A stretch of 64,000 nucleotides of DNA from Bacteroidaceae bacterium (GCA_017469925.1 JAFUFK010000006.1:1-64000); one strand, 5' to 3'. Positions 26,451-34,749 are shown, counted from the stretch's first letter. Numbers and translations are program-made. Notes: generated by a model from the letters alone, not told the origin.

Positions 26451-27017
26451 ATGGGAAAGATGTTGCCGATAGACGAGACGATTATCCAGCGTGTGCTTGA
26501 GGGGCGGACGGAGGAGTTCCGCTTCCTGATTCGTAGGCATAGGGCCGAGGTGGTGGCTTTCGTCGGAAGGATGATTCCGCAGGCGGAGGACGTAGAGGAG
26601 GTGGTGCAGGACGCCTTCGTCGCAGTTTATCGGAGCCTGGCTTCATACGACGCACGAAAAGCTGCGTTCTCGACGTGGCTCAGTCGCATAGCCTACTACA
26701 CGGCGGTGCACTGGCTCAGGGATAGGCGCGAGGCGACGGTTTATCTGGAGGACAACGAAGCCTTGCTGGCAAAAATCAGCAACGAGGAGGCCGACCGCCT
26801 GTGGGAGGAAGCCCCGGAGAGCGAGACCGAGCGGCTGGATGCAGCGCTCATGCAACTGAAGGCCGAGGAGCGGATGGTGGTGCATCTGTTTTACTACGAA
26901 GGAAAGTCGCTGGCCGAGATTGGGTACATCTTAGGTGCAGAGCCAGGGACACTGGCGACACGGCTTTGTCGGATAAGGAAGAAACTATACATTATTATAA
27001 AGGAGAATAGAAGATGA
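26451..27017 (+). CDS. ECF-type RNA polymerase sigma factor (module 2)
   Basis: A 188-residue sigma-70-like protein. Region 2 carries MIPQAEDVEEVVQDAFVAVYRSLASYD and FSTWLSRIAYYTAVHWLRDRR. Region 4 is YYEGKSLAEIGYILGAEPGTLATRLCRIRKKL. Its last four bases overlap the start of the anti-sigma-like gene (ATGA), so translation is coupled. Paralogue of the module 1 sigma in gene order, but divergent in sequence. Confidence 0.92.
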   Translation: MGKMLPIDETIIQRVLEGRTEEFRFLIRRHRAEVVAFVGRMIPQAEDVEEVVQDAFVAVYRSLASYDARKAAFSTWLSRIAYYTAVHWLRDRREATVYLEDNEALLAKISNEEADRLWEEAPESETERLDAALMQLKAEERMVVHLFYYEGKSLAEIGYILGAEPGTLATRLCRIRKKLYIIIKENRR

Positions 27018-27577
27018 AAAGCACAGCACAACGACAGATAGGCCCCGGCGCATGGAAGGCCCTGCGGCGGCAACGGGAGCGGGCAGAGGGGCTGTCCGTG
27101 AGTGAGAAACTGGAGGAGCGGGTGATGGAGAGGGTTGCGATAGCCTCGCAACATGCAGAACACGCACGACGGGGGAGGGTGCGGATATGGCGCGTGGCAG
27201 CCTCGACGGGGCTTGTGGCGCTGATTGGTGGGCTGGCGGTGGCGGCTGTGGTGATGAGCAGGGGGCTTGTAGCGGAAAGAGGGGAGGGTTGCGACACTAT
27301 CGCAACATTCCGAACGATGGGGGAAGCGAGAGGAACAGATGGGGGAGTCGTGGCCTTCGAGGGGGCACGCTTGGATAGCATCATGGGTGTGATTGGGGCC
27401 TACTATGGGCGGCGCGTGTGCTTCCGCGAGGAGAGGATGAAGGGCTTGCGCCTGCATACGAAGTGGAACAGGCGGGAGCCGTTGACTGTGTTTATCGAAA
27501 GCATGAACGAACTGGACGGTCTGCGGATTAGCGACGAGCGCGATACGCTGTTCGTCTGGAAAGGAGGTGAGGAATGA
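27014..27577 (+). CDS. Putative anti-sigma factor with STN-like C-terminal domain (module 2)
   Basis: A 187-residue membrane protein. The cytoplasmic part (1-60) is basic and lacks the His-Cys-Cys zinc motif of module 1's anti-sigma. One membrane helix (VAASTGLVALIGGLAVAAVVM) is followed by a C-terminal DUF4974/STN-like domain (VVAFEGARLDSIMGVIGAYYGRRV...GLRISDERDTLFVW), aligned in outline with module 1. Four-base overlaps on both sides couple it to the sigma and receptor genes. Two GTTGCGA palindromes lie within it (27134 and 27288). Function is assigned mainly from position and the shared C-terminal domain. Confidence 0.72.
   Translation: MKSTAQRQIGPGAWKALRRQRERAEGLSVSEKLEERVMERVAIASQHAEHARRGRVRIWRVAASTGLVALIGGLAVAAVVMSRGLVAERGEGCDTIATFRTMGEARGTDGGVVAFEGARLDSIMGVIGAYYGRRVCFREERMKGLRLHTKWNRREPLTVFIESMNELDGLRISDERDTLFVWKGGEE
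27134..27152. repeat. GTTGCGA-n5-TCGCAAC palindrome, copy 2
   Basis: GTTGCGATAGCCTCGCAAC, read as VAIASQ inside the module 2 anti-sigma gene, just before its membrane helix. Confidence 0.65.
27288..27306. repeat. GTTGCGA-n5-TCGCAAC palindrome, copy 3
   Basis: GTTGCGACACTATCGCAAC, read in a different frame (GCDTIAT), in the linker after the membrane helix of the module 2 anti-sigma gene. Confidence 0.65.
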
Positions 27578-30500
27578 GACGGGCGATGATGCTTCTGGCC
27601 CTCGTGTGGGCCTTGGTGGCGAAGGCCGAAGAGATGCCGCTCTCACAAGTGCTGGCGCGATTGAATGCGGGGCAGGAGGAGTGGACGATAACTTTCGTGG
27701 AAGAGGAATTGGAGGGAATGATGTTGGAGGTTGCGGCATCGTCGCAACTTACGGAACACGAGCAGGGCACGCTGATGAAGGAGAATGAGGACGTGCCCGA
27801 GGCTGTGGAGCGGCTTACGAAGGGGCTGCCCGTCAGGGTGAAGGCAAAGGGACGGCAGATATACGTGCAACGCGACAGGAAGAGGGGCAGAGAACTCTTC
27901 ATGCTCTATGGCTATGTCTACGACAACCGCACGCACAACGAAGTGCCGGGGGCCGTGGTGGAGGTGATGGCGAAGGACAGCCTCGTGCTGGCAAGGCGGG
28001 TGGCGAAGTCGTACTGGAAAAGCGGTGAGCGGAGTGGGTTTTCGTCTTATTTCAGTGTCGATGTGCCTCGGGAGGTGAGTCGCTATATCCTGCGCCTCTC
28101 CTGTGCGGGCTATGATACGACGTACGTCGATTATACGCTCAGCAACCTCGGTAAGCGCGAGTTCTCGCGCCAGTTGCCGCCGCTCTACATCTGTCAGCCC
28201 ATCCGGCACACGATGAAGGAGGTGACGGTGATGGCCTCGAAGGTGATGTTCTATCACAGGGGCGACACGGTGGTGTATAACGCCGATGCCTTCCAGTTGG
28301 CTGAGGGCTCGATGCTGGATGCGCTGGTCAGGCAGTTGCCGGGTGTGGAACTGGAGGCGGGTGGCGTCATAAAGGTCAACGGGAAGCAGATAAAGGCGTT
28401 GCTGCTGAATGGAAAGGACTTCTTCCGGGGCGACAATCGTGTGATGCTGGAGAACCTGCCGGCCTACACGGTGAAGCAGATAGAGGTGTACGACAAGTAC
28501 GGCGAGAAGAGTGAGTTCCTGGGACAGAAGCTGGAGGGTGACAAAGAGTATGTGATGGACGTGAAGCTTAAGAAGGAATATAGCATTGGGTGGCTCGTGA
28601 ACGCCGAAACTGGAGGAGGTACAGAAGAACGCTACCTGGCACGGGCCTTTGCTATGCGCTTTACCGACCACTCGCGATTTGCGGTGTTTGGCAATGCCAA
28701 CAACCTGAACGATGGGGAGCGGCCGGGCGAGCGGAATCAGTGGAAAGCCTCGAACGGGCTGACAGGACAGCAAACACAGCAGCAAGGTGGCATGGACTAC
28801 TACGTGGAGGACCGAAGCAAGAAGTGGAAGGTGCAGGGCAATCTTGTCGTCAATCACGAGCAGGAAGACCGCGAGACGGTGACCGACCGCACGAACTTCC
28901 TCCCGGGCGGTGATACACGCGAGCACAGCCGTTCGCTGGCCGACAGCCGAAGGCTCGCCTTCTCGACGTGGGACAACTTCAGTTATAACTTCAAGCGCGT
29001 GCGCCAGACGGTTACGACGCGTATGGGGTACGTCCGCAACGACAACCGCTCCACGTTCGCCTCTTCGGCATGGTGGCTCCCCGTCGACACGACGCTGACG
29101 GCTACCGACTCGCTCATCTATACCAACGGGCAGCAGGGCAAGCAGCAAGGCAACAACCTGTGGATGAACCTCTCGACCAACACCCTCTTTAAGTTCCGGC
29201 ACAGCAGCGACTACGTGACCCTGGAAACCGACAGCCGCTTCGAGACGGGCGACGGCGAACGCTTCAACCGTCAGCGCGTCACGGGTACGTCGCCCCTCTT
29301 CGTCGACCAGTACTTCAAGACGCACCCCGACCGCCACGGCAAGTTCTGGGGACAGGGCACGTATGCCTGGAAGATAAGGACCAACCTGACCCTGGAGTCG
29401 AGTCTCAGTTACGAGCACCGCGAGACACGGAAGGAGCAATCCCTCTATCTGTTCGACCGCCTCGACCGCCTCGATACGCTGGGCTTCGGTGTCTTGCCCT
29501 CCGTCGCCGACTACGAGCGCACTATGGACCGCTCCAATAGTTACGACAGCCGCCTCTCCGAGAACTACTACACGCTGACGCCCCTGCTCTGGTGGTTCCC
29601 GAAGATGGCCGACGGCCAGTGGAGCATCGGTCAGTGGATGCCCGTGCGCCTGCTCGACCGCCGACTGCATTACCACCGAGGCGACACGGACACCACCCTC
29701 GTCCACCGCACCGTGCTCTTTGACACGGGCAATAGTTATGCCGTGTGGAGGAGCAACCATCGCGAAGGGAAGGCCTCCACGCAGGTGTTCCTTGCCTACC
29801 GATTGAGTTCCGAAGCCCCCTCGCTCCTGAACAGGGTGGACATCCGCGACACCAGCAATCCGCTGGCCGTCCACGAGGGCAACGGCGACCTGCGCGGCAC
29901 CTACACCCACTTCGGTAACGTCGGCTGGCAACGGGACAACCCCGACCAATCATGGCACTACCTGTCCCTTGACTTCCGCTACACCCACAACGCCGTAGCC
30001 ATGAGCCAACTCTACGACACCCGGACGGGCGTACAGACGTACCGCCCCTACAGTGTCAGCGGCAACTGGGACGCCGATGCAGAATACTGCTATGGCAACA
30101 TTCCATTGGACAAGAAGAAGCGGCTTCGCCTTACGCTCGCTCCGCACTTCCAGTACATCCACAGCGTCGATCTCACGGGCACCATCCGATTGGAGCGGAG
30201 CACCGTGGCGACAGCTCACCTTTATCCGCGCGTCCGGCTGGATTACCGCATCGGGCAGCACAGCCTCCGCCTAGAGACACGCCCCGAGGTCCGCTGGCTC
30301 CATAGTCCCCGTCCCGACTTCCATGATTTCCACGTCGCAGACTACCAAACAACGCTCGAGGTGGTGTTCGCCCTGCCGTGGAAACTGCAACTTTCCAGCG
30401 ACCTGACGCTCTGGAACCGTCGCGGCTACGCCGACGCGTCGATGAACGACGACCAGTGGATATGGAAGGCTCGGCTCGCGCGCCCGTTCTTTAATGGCAA

Positions 30501-30660
30501 ACTGCTCGCTATGGTAGATGGATTCGACCTGCTCGGACAACTGAAAAGCATTAATCGCACGCTAAATGCCCAAGGACGTACCGAGACGTGGCAGAGCACG
30601 CCGCCACGCTACGTCATGTTCCACGTTGTCTATCACTGCCATCGCAACCCCAAGAAATAG
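27574..30660 (+). CDS. TonB-receptor-like outer-membrane protein with STN domain (module 2)
   Basis: A 1028-residue protein. Signal peptide MRRAMMLLALVWALVAKAEE; STN-like domain (about 22-100: MPLSQVLARLNAGQEEWTI...LPVRVKAKGRQIYVQRDRK); regulatory domain (about 108-205: LYGYVYDNRTHNEVPGAVVEV); plug-like domain (about 210-330: MKEVTVMASKVMFYHRGDTVVYNADAF, PGVELEAGGVIKVNGKQIKALL); and a barrel ending PPRYVMFHVVYHCHRNPKK. Its end is nearly the same as module 1's receptor, so the two arose by duplication. No SusD gene follows. It overlaps the anti-sigma gene by 4 bp. Confidence 0.8.
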   Translation: MRRAMMLLALVWALVAKAEEMPLSQVLARLNAGQEEWTITFVEEELEGMMLEVAASSQLTEHEQGTLMKENEDVPEAVERLTKGLPVRVKAKGRQIYVQRDRKRGRELFMLYGYVYDNRTHNEVPGAVVEVMAKDSLVLARRVAKSYWKSGERSGFSSYFSVDVPREVSRYILRLSCAGYDTTYVDYTLSNLGKREFSRQLPPLYICQPIRHTMKEVTVMASKVMFYHRGDTVVYNADAFQLAEGSMLDALVRQLPGVELEAGGVIKVNGKQIKALLLNGKDFFRGDNRVMLENLPAYTVKQIEVYDKYGEKSEFLGQKLEGDKEYVMDVKLKKEYSIGWLVNAETGGGTEERYLARAFAMRFTDHSRFAVFGNANNLNDGERPGERNQWKASNGLTGQQTQQQGGMDYYVEDRSKKWKVQGNLVVNHEQEDRETVTDRTNFLPGGDTREHSRSLADSRRLAFSTWDNFSYNFKRVRQTVTTRMGYVRNDNRSTFASSAWWLPVDTTLTATDSLIYTNGQQGKQQGNNLWMNLSTNTLFKFRHSSDYVTLETDSRFETGDGERFNRQRVTGTSPLFVDQYFKTHPDRHGKFWGQGTYAWKIRTNLTLESSLSYEHRETRKEQSLYLFDRLDRLDTLGFGVLPSVADYERTMDRSNSYDSRLSENYYTLTPLLWWFPKMADGQWSIGQWMPVRLLDRRLHYHRGDTDTTLVHRTVLFDTGNSYAVWRSNHREGKASTQVFLAYRLSSEAPSLLNRVDIRDTSNPLAVHEGNGDLRGTYTHFGNVGWQRDNPDQSWHYLSLDFRYTHNAVAMSQLYDTRTGVQTYRPYSVSGNWDADAEYCYGNIPLDKKKRLRLTLAPHFQYIHSVDLTGTIRLERSTVATAHLYPRVRLDYRIGQHSLRLETRPEVRWLHSPRPDFHDFHVADYQTTLEVVFALPWKLQLSSDLTLWNRRGYADASMNDDQWIWKARLARPFFNGKLLAMVDGFDLLGQLKSINRTLNAQGRTETWQSTPPRYVMFHVVYHCHRNPKK
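27730..27748. repeat. GTTGCGA-n5-TCGCAAC palindrome, copy 4
   Basis: GTTGCGGCATCGTCGCAAC, one arm mismatch, read as VAASSQ in the STN-like domain of the module 2 receptor. Confidence 0.6.
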
Positions 30661-30682
30661 TAGCACACAGTTTTTCATAAAC

Positions 30683-30742
30683 AGGATTTAGTTCTTGCTC
30701 TGCGATGCTACGCAAGCGTCTGCGGTGCAGCCGAGCGAGTAA
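30683..30742. repeat. 60-bp extragenic repeat, copy 2
   Basis: Matches 18947-19006 with three mismatches, from AGGATTTAGTTCTTGCTC to GCCGAGCGAGTAA. Lies 22 bp after the module 2 receptor stop and 23 bp before a terminator. Confidence 0.8.
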
Positions 30743-30765
30743 TCGGACACCTAGAGGGTAACACT

Positions 30766-30800
30766 GGCCCCATGCGTTGTGAGATGCGTGGGGCTTTTTT
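30766..30800 (+). terminator. Terminator after sigma module 2 (left flank of the AbiE pair)
   Basis: CCCCATGC pairs with GCGTGGGG (loop GTTGTGAGAT), followed by six T. Nearly identical to the hairpin at 32445-32478 on the other side of the AbiE genes. Confidence 0.85.
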
Positions 30801-30895
30801 ATAAAATACCGTACAGAAAACGAAGAAAAACTTTGTTTTCTGTGCAGATTTCGGTATGAATTAGTCTCTTTTACGAGAAATAATTACATAAAATG

Positions 30896-30927
30896 TTGTT
30901 TCCTCTTGAAAAAGTAACTATATTTGC
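30896..30927 (+). promoter_or_regulatory. Promoter of the AbiE-type toxin-antitoxin pair
   Basis: TTG (30896-30898), a 20-bp spacer, then TATATTTGC (30919-30927); 24 bp before the first gene. AbiEi-type antitoxins repress their own promoter, so an operator is likely here. Confidence 0.65.
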
Positions 30928-30951
30928 AAGCTATATTAAGTATAAGGTGTC

Positions 30952-31578
30952 ATGAACGAGTTGGCGCAATTAAAGAATATCCCTGTGCAGACCTCTGCCA
31001 TAGCCTCGCTTTATCCTGGCGTGATGTCGGCAAACAGGAAGGTGGCGAATTTGGAAAAGGCGGGGCGGATTATTCGCTTGAAGCGCGGAATGTATGTTGT
31101 GAGTCCCGAGGAAAGTGGCGTATTGCTTTCTTTGGGATTGATAGGAAATGTGCTATACGGCCCGTCGTATGTGTCCATGCTGACGGCCCTTAGGGAATAT
31201 GGACTGATACCAGAGCGCGTGGAAGTTGTGGAGTCCATGACCACCCATTTGACCGTTTCGTTTGATAATCCTGTCGGCAGATTTGAGTATTACCATTGCC
31301 CCCAGGAATATTACTCCATCGGCATTACTCAGCGGGAAGAGGAGGGCGTAACTTATCTGATAGCCACTCCCGAGAAGGCTTTGTGCGACTATATTGTCCG
31401 TACGCCGAGACTCCCCTTGCGCTTTCTGAAAGATACATACGTTTTTTTGGAGGAAGACTTGCGCCTGGATATGGATGCCTTTATGGATATGAATGTGGAT
31501 GTATTCAGGCGTTGTGCTGCTGTGAGTAAGAAGAGACAGGCAATCAACAATCTTATTAAGATATTGGAAAGGAGATAA
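30952..31578 (+). CDS. AbiEi-type antitoxin/transcriptional regulator
   Basis: A 208-residue protein with an N-terminal winged-helix domain (LKNIPVQTSAIASLYPGVMS...NLEKAGRIIRLKRGMYVVSP) and a C-terminal AbiEi-like domain with YGPSYVSMLTALREYGLIPE, GRFEYYHCP and TPEKALCDYIV, all typical of the AbiEi antitoxin family. The 2-bp gap to the nucleotidyltransferase gene supports a type IV toxin-antitoxin operon. Such antitoxins bind their promoter and neutralise the toxin's action without contacting it. GC content is lower than in the flanking receptor modules. Confidence 0.88.
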   Translation: MNELAQLKNIPVQTSAIASLYPGVMSANRKVANLEKAGRIIRLKRGMYVVSPEESGVLLSLGLIGNVLYGPSYVSMLTALREYGLIPERVEVVESMTTHLTVSFDNPVGRFEYYHCPQEYYSIGITQREEEGVTYLIATPEKALCDYIVRTPRLPLRFLKDTYVFLEEDLRLDMDAFMDMNVDVFRRCAAVSKKRQAINNLIKILERR

Positions 31579-31580
31579 GC

Positions 31581-32405
31581 ATGAATGAATTTTTTGAAAA
31601 GGCCCTGAAACGCTATCCCATTAGCGATGTAAAGGACAAGCAGAACGCCCTGTACGAAATCACTCAGCAAGTGGTGCTTGCCGGGCTGCATCGGGGAGGA
31701 TTCTTCGACCGTGCCGCTTTTTATGGAGGCACTTGTCTGCGCTTGTTCCATCAGTTGCCTCGCTTCTCCGAGGACATGGATTTCTCTTTGCTGGCCCCGG
31801 ACGAACAGTTCTGTTTTGAAAACTATTTCCAGCCGATTATAGACGAGTTTGACAGCGTAGGGCGCAGGGTGGAGATAAAGAAGAAGGACAAGAAGATGTT
31901 TGGTAGGGTAGATTCTGCATTTTTGAAGGACAATACGGATGTCTATAATGTAGCCTTCCAGACAGAGAAGACCATCAAGGTCAAGATAGAAGTGGACACC
32001 CAGCCTCCCTTGAGGTTTCAGACGGAGCAGAGGGCTTTGACCCTTCCTTATACATTCATGGTGCGCTGTTTTGAGTTGTCGGATCTTTATGCTGGCAAGA
32101 TGCATGCTTTGGTCTTTCGTAACTGGAAGACCCGTGTCAAGGGGCGCGACTGGTACGACTTTGAGTGGTATGTACGTTGGCGGGTGCCCCTTGATTTTGC
32201 TCATTTACAGGAGCGCATTCGTGAGTTCAATGGGGTGGAAATGTCGCGTGACGAATTTATGTCAGCTTTGAGGGAACGGTTGGCTGCGACAAATATCGAA
32301 GATGTAAAACTGGATGTCCGTCGTTTTGTTATAAACCCTCACGAACTCGACATTTGGTCGAACGACTATTTCCTGCAACTGGCAGACATGATAGTGTTCA
32401 AGTAG
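31581..32405 (+). CDS. AbiEii-type nucleotidyltransferase toxin
   Basis: A 274-residue protein of the AbiEii/AbiGii toxin family. The nucleotidyltransferase motif is seen as FYGGTCLRLFHQLPRFSEDMDFSLL (Gly-Gly-Thr and the two catalytic Asp, about residues 49-73). Motifs III/IV with Lys-Ile-Glu appear in IKVKIEVDT and SDLYAGKMHALVFRNWKTRVKGRDWYDFEWYV. Family members use nucleotides to block tRNA charging and act in phage abortive infection. It pairs with the AbiEi-like gene 2 bp upstream. The cassette stands between two near-identical terminators and separates sigma modules 2 and 3. Confidence 0.88.
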   Translation: MNEFFEKALKRYPISDVKDKQNALYEITQQVVLAGLHRGGFFDRAAFYGGTCLRLFHQLPRFSEDMDFSLLAPDEQFCFENYFQPIIDEFDSVGRRVEIKKKDKKMFGRVDSAFLKDNTDVYNVAFQTEKTIKVKIEVDTQPPLRFQTEQRALTLPYTFMVRCFELSDLYAGKMHALVFRNWKTRVKGRDWYDFEWYVRWRVPLDFAHLQERIREFNGVEMSRDEFMSALRERLAATNIEDVKLDVRRFVINPHELDIWSNDYFLQLADMIVFK

Positions 32406-32444
32406 GAAAGCGATATCGGTTCCCACAAGTTCTCCTCTCCCTTG

Positions 32445-32478
32445 GCCCCATGCGTCGTGAGATGCATGGGGCTTTTTC
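32445..32478 (+). terminator. Terminator after the AbiE pair
   Basis: CCCCATGC pairs perfectly with GCATGGGG around GTCGTGAGAT, then TTTTT. Differs from 30766-30800 at only a few bases over 35. Confidence 0.85.
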
Positions 32479-32501
32479 GCAAAAAGTCCCACCTTTTTGT
32501 T

Positions 32502-32509
32502 ATATTTGT
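32502..32509 (+). promoter_or_regulatory. Candidate -7 box of sigma module 3
   Basis: TATATTTG, 28 bp before the sigma gene start; no TTG at the usual spacing. Confidence 0.45.
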
Positions 32510-32536
32510 GGCGGCGGAAGGGTATATAAGAATAGA

Positions 32537-33028
32537 ATGAAGCCAACGGAACGATACATAGTGGAGCGATATGCACGGGAACTGCACGAGTTCGTCAGCC
32601 GGACGGTCGTGTGCCGCGAGGATGCCGAGGAGGTGGTGCAGGACACGCTGCTCAGGGCCCTGCGCTCGTTGGGGACGTTCGACGAGCGACGGGCTACGCT
32701 GCGCACGTGGCTATGGAGAATCGCTTGGCACGAGGTTGTGCGCTATCTGGAAAGAAAGAACAGACGGCCCCGGCTGGTGGAGATGGACGAAGGGATGATG
32801 GTGGCCGACGCAGAGGAGGGCGAGGACGAGCGGCTGACGTTGCTGGAGCGGGCCATCCTGCAGCTCGGTGACGAGGAGCAGATGCTCCTGCAGATGCGCT
32901 ACACCGACGGGCTGTCGCTAAAGGAAATCGCCTACGTCACGGACGCAAAGGCTACGACTCTGGCCGTCCGACTTCAGCGCATCCGGGAACGCTTGCGCGA
33001 CGTTATGAATAAGATGAAAGCAGAATGA
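32537..33028 (+). CDS. ECF-type RNA polymerase sigma factor (module 3)
   Basis: A 163-residue sigma-70-like protein. Region 2: TVVCREDAEEVVQDTLLRALRSLGTFDERRATLRTWLWRIAWHEVVRYLERK. Region 4: MRYTDGLSLKEIAYVTDAKATTLAVRLQRIRERL. The start at 32537 (MKPTERYIVERY) is chosen over the far-upstream start at 32354, which lies inside the AbiE toxin gene. It overlaps the next gene by 4 bp (ATGA). No large receptor gene follows; instead a small membrane protein and a secreted protein. Confidence 0.92.
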   Translation: MKPTERYIVERYARELHEFVSRTVVCREDAEEVVQDTLLRALRSLGTFDERRATLRTWLWRIAWHEVVRYLERKNRRPRLVEMDEGMMVADAEEGEDERLTLLERAILQLGDEEQMLLQMRYTDGLSLKEIAYVTDAKATTLAVRLQRIRERLRDVMNKMKAE

Positions 33029-33399
33029 TTATGAATAACAACATTGAAATTACTGACCAAGAACTGCGAGAGGCCCTGCATAGGCTCATCGAGCGCCGGG
33101 CGCCCGAACCCTTGCCCGAGGACTTCGCCGAGCGTGTGCTCAAACGCTTGCATGCCGACGAGCGTCCTGCGACGCTACATGAGACGGGCACGAGACTGGA
33201 GGCTGAGGCTCCGACCGTACCGCCCCCACGTCGTCTATGGCCGTGGGCCGTGGCGGCAAGCATCGCCATTGCCATCGCCGTCGGCGCCACCTTGTGGCCG
33301 CGCGACCACGGCACGATTTATCAAGACACATTTGCCTCCGCCGAGGAAGCCTGTATGGTGCTCGGCAATGGGGCGGACAATAACACAATAATATTATAA
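33025..33399 (+). CDS. Putative small anti-sigma factor (module 3)
   Basis: A 124-residue protein with a cytoplasmic helical N-terminus (ITDQELREALHRLIERRAPEPLPEDFAERVLKRL), one membrane helix (PWAVAASIAIAIAVGATLW) and a short periplasmic tail. No zinc-finger motif is seen and no STN domain. The role is inferred from the 4-bp overlap with the sigma gene and the membrane layout. Start could be 33025 (MIMNNN) or 33031 (MNNN). Confidence 0.6.
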   Translation: MIMNNNIEITDQELREALHRLIERRAPEPLPEDFAERVLKRLHADERPATLHETGTRLEAEAPTVPPPRRLWPWAVAASIAIAIAVGATLWPRDHGTIYQDTFASAEEACMVLGNGADNNTIIL

Positions 33400-33402
33400 C
33401 CT

Positions 33403-34266
33403 ATGAAACGAACACTGATAACCATATTGGCCCTGCTGCTCACCATTGTGGGCACGAAGGCCGAAGAGAGTGGCGACAGCCTGAAGGACGAAAAGAAGGA
33501 CGCCCACATCATATACAAGATAGAAAAGCGGAAGTCGGACGGGAGCACCATTATCGCCAAGGATACTATTTATTATTCCCAGGACAAGAATTTCAGCAAG
33601 AAGAAGTTCGATGAGGCGATGCGTGAGGCCGAGAAGCGAATGAAGCAAGCCGATAAGCAAATAAAGGAGGCCGAGAAACGACTGGAGAAGTATCGCCTCG
33701 ACACCGCCCGATGGAAAGGCATTGCTCCCGACTCCTTCCTGCGTACAAAAGAATACTGGGACAGACGGCTCCGCGACCTGCCCAAAAGGTGGCTGGACGA
33801 ATACGAGGGCATCGACCTGCCGAAAGACCAACGTCCCCTCATCGACCTAAGCAATATCAAGGGCCGTTGGGGCTTCGAGGACTACTACTTCTCGGGCGAT
33901 ATCCTGCACGCCCAGGCTCGTCGCGGTGACTTCTGCATCAACGGCTGGAACATTCGCTCCCTGCTACCGCGCCTCAGTGGCCTGCTTGTATTGAAGTCGA
34001 AGAAGAAGGCGGCAGAGAAAATCATCTTCTCCCGAGAGACACAACTGCGCAACGATAAGCGTTTCCAGCCCATCGTCCGCGACAGAGGCATCACCATCTA
34101 TGGTCATCAAACCAAGGACAACCTGCTCGACGAGGTTGTCATCCTCTTGCCCAAGGACCAATCGCCCCAGAAAGAACACGTCTGCATCATACAGATGATG
34201 GGTCTCCTGCGCTCCGAAGATCTCACCGCCTACCGCCAACTCCGTGCCCCAAGTCCCAAGAAATAG
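33403..34266 (+). CDS. Secreted coiled-coil protein of unknown function (module 3)
   Basis: A 287-residue protein with a signal peptide (MKRTLITILALLLTIVGTKAEE), a strongly charged helical stretch likely to form a coiled coil (KKFDEAMREAEKRMKQADKQIKEAEKRLEKYR, about residues 67-100), and a globular C-terminal half with VCIIQMMGLLRSEDL near the end. That last motif recalls DUF4252 proteins, often encoded after Bacteroidota sigma factors, but I am not sure. Located 3 bp after the putative anti-sigma gene. Confidence 0.6.
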   Translation: MKRTLITILALLLTIVGTKAEESGDSLKDEKKDAHIIYKIEKRKSDGSTIIAKDTIYYSQDKNFSKKKFDEAMREAEKRMKQADKQIKEAEKRLEKYRLDTARWKGIAPDSFLRTKEYWDRRLRDLPKRWLDEYEGIDLPKDQRPLIDLSNIKGRWGFEDYYFSGDILHAQARRGDFCINGWNIRSLLPRLSGLLVLKSKKKAAEKIIFSRETQLRNDKRFQPIVRDRGITIYGHQTKDNLLDEVVILLPKDQSPQKEHVCIIQMMGLLRSEDLTAYRQLRAPSPKK

Positions 34267-34347
34267 CAGAAAATACCTGATAAATTTGGTATTCTGCTCG
34301 CTTATTCGTATCTCTGACCTTCTTCGTAGGTCGAAGTTAGGCTGCAT

Positions 34348-34402
34348 CTCGGAAAAACTCCAATAAATATTTGGTTATTCGCTCGATTTGCACTAACTTT
34401 GC
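34348..34402 (+). promoter_or_regulatory. rpsO promoter, copy 1 of a promoter-bearing repeat
   Basis: CTCGGAAAA (34348-34356), TTG (34371-34373), 20-bp spacer containing TTCGCTCG, TAACTTTGC (34394-34402). The same ordered blocks occur at 43612-43664 and 63945-63997. An upstream GTCGAAGTTA (34331-34340) resembles GCCGAAGTTA before the second copy. Confidence 0.75.
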
Positions 34403-34479
34403 ACCCGCATTTGCGAAACAGTGCCGACGAGTGGTTGCTGTTCGACAAACAAGTTTAACACAAAAAATACTAAAGTACT

Positions 34480-34749
34480 ATGTATTTAGATTCAGCCAAG
34501 AAGACAGAGCTCTTCGAGCAGTTCGGCGGTGGCGCCACCAATACGGGTAGCGCAGAGAGCCAGATTGCACTCTTCACCTATCGCATCAAGCACCTGACGG
34601 AGCACATGAAGCAGAACCGTAAGGACCACAGCACCGAGCGCGCCCTGACGGGTCTCGTTGGTAAGCGTCGTTCCCTGCTCAACTACCTGAAGGCTCGCGA
34701 CATCAACCGCTATCGTGCCATCGTGAAGGCTCTGGGTCTGCGTAAATAA
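34480..34749 (+). CDS. rpsO: Small ribosomal subunit protein S15
   Basis: An 89-residue 30S protein binding 16S rRNA early in assembly. Conserved motifs are present: FGGGATNTGSAESQIALFTYRIKHLTEHMK, the HSTERALTGLVGKRRSLLNYLK rRNA-binding loop, and YRAIVKALGLRK at the end. Length is exact for the family. It has a strong promoter and its own terminator, so it is monocistronic here. Confidence 0.98.
   Translation: MYLDSAKKTELFEQFGGGATNTGSAESQIALFTYRIKHLTEHMKQNRKDHSTERALTGLVGKRRSLLNYLKARDINRYRAIVKALGLRK

Noticed and set aside
22045-30660. Polysaccharide utilisation locus (SusCD)
   Set aside because: The receptors are SusC-like only in outline; no SusD or glycoside hydrolase is adjacent.
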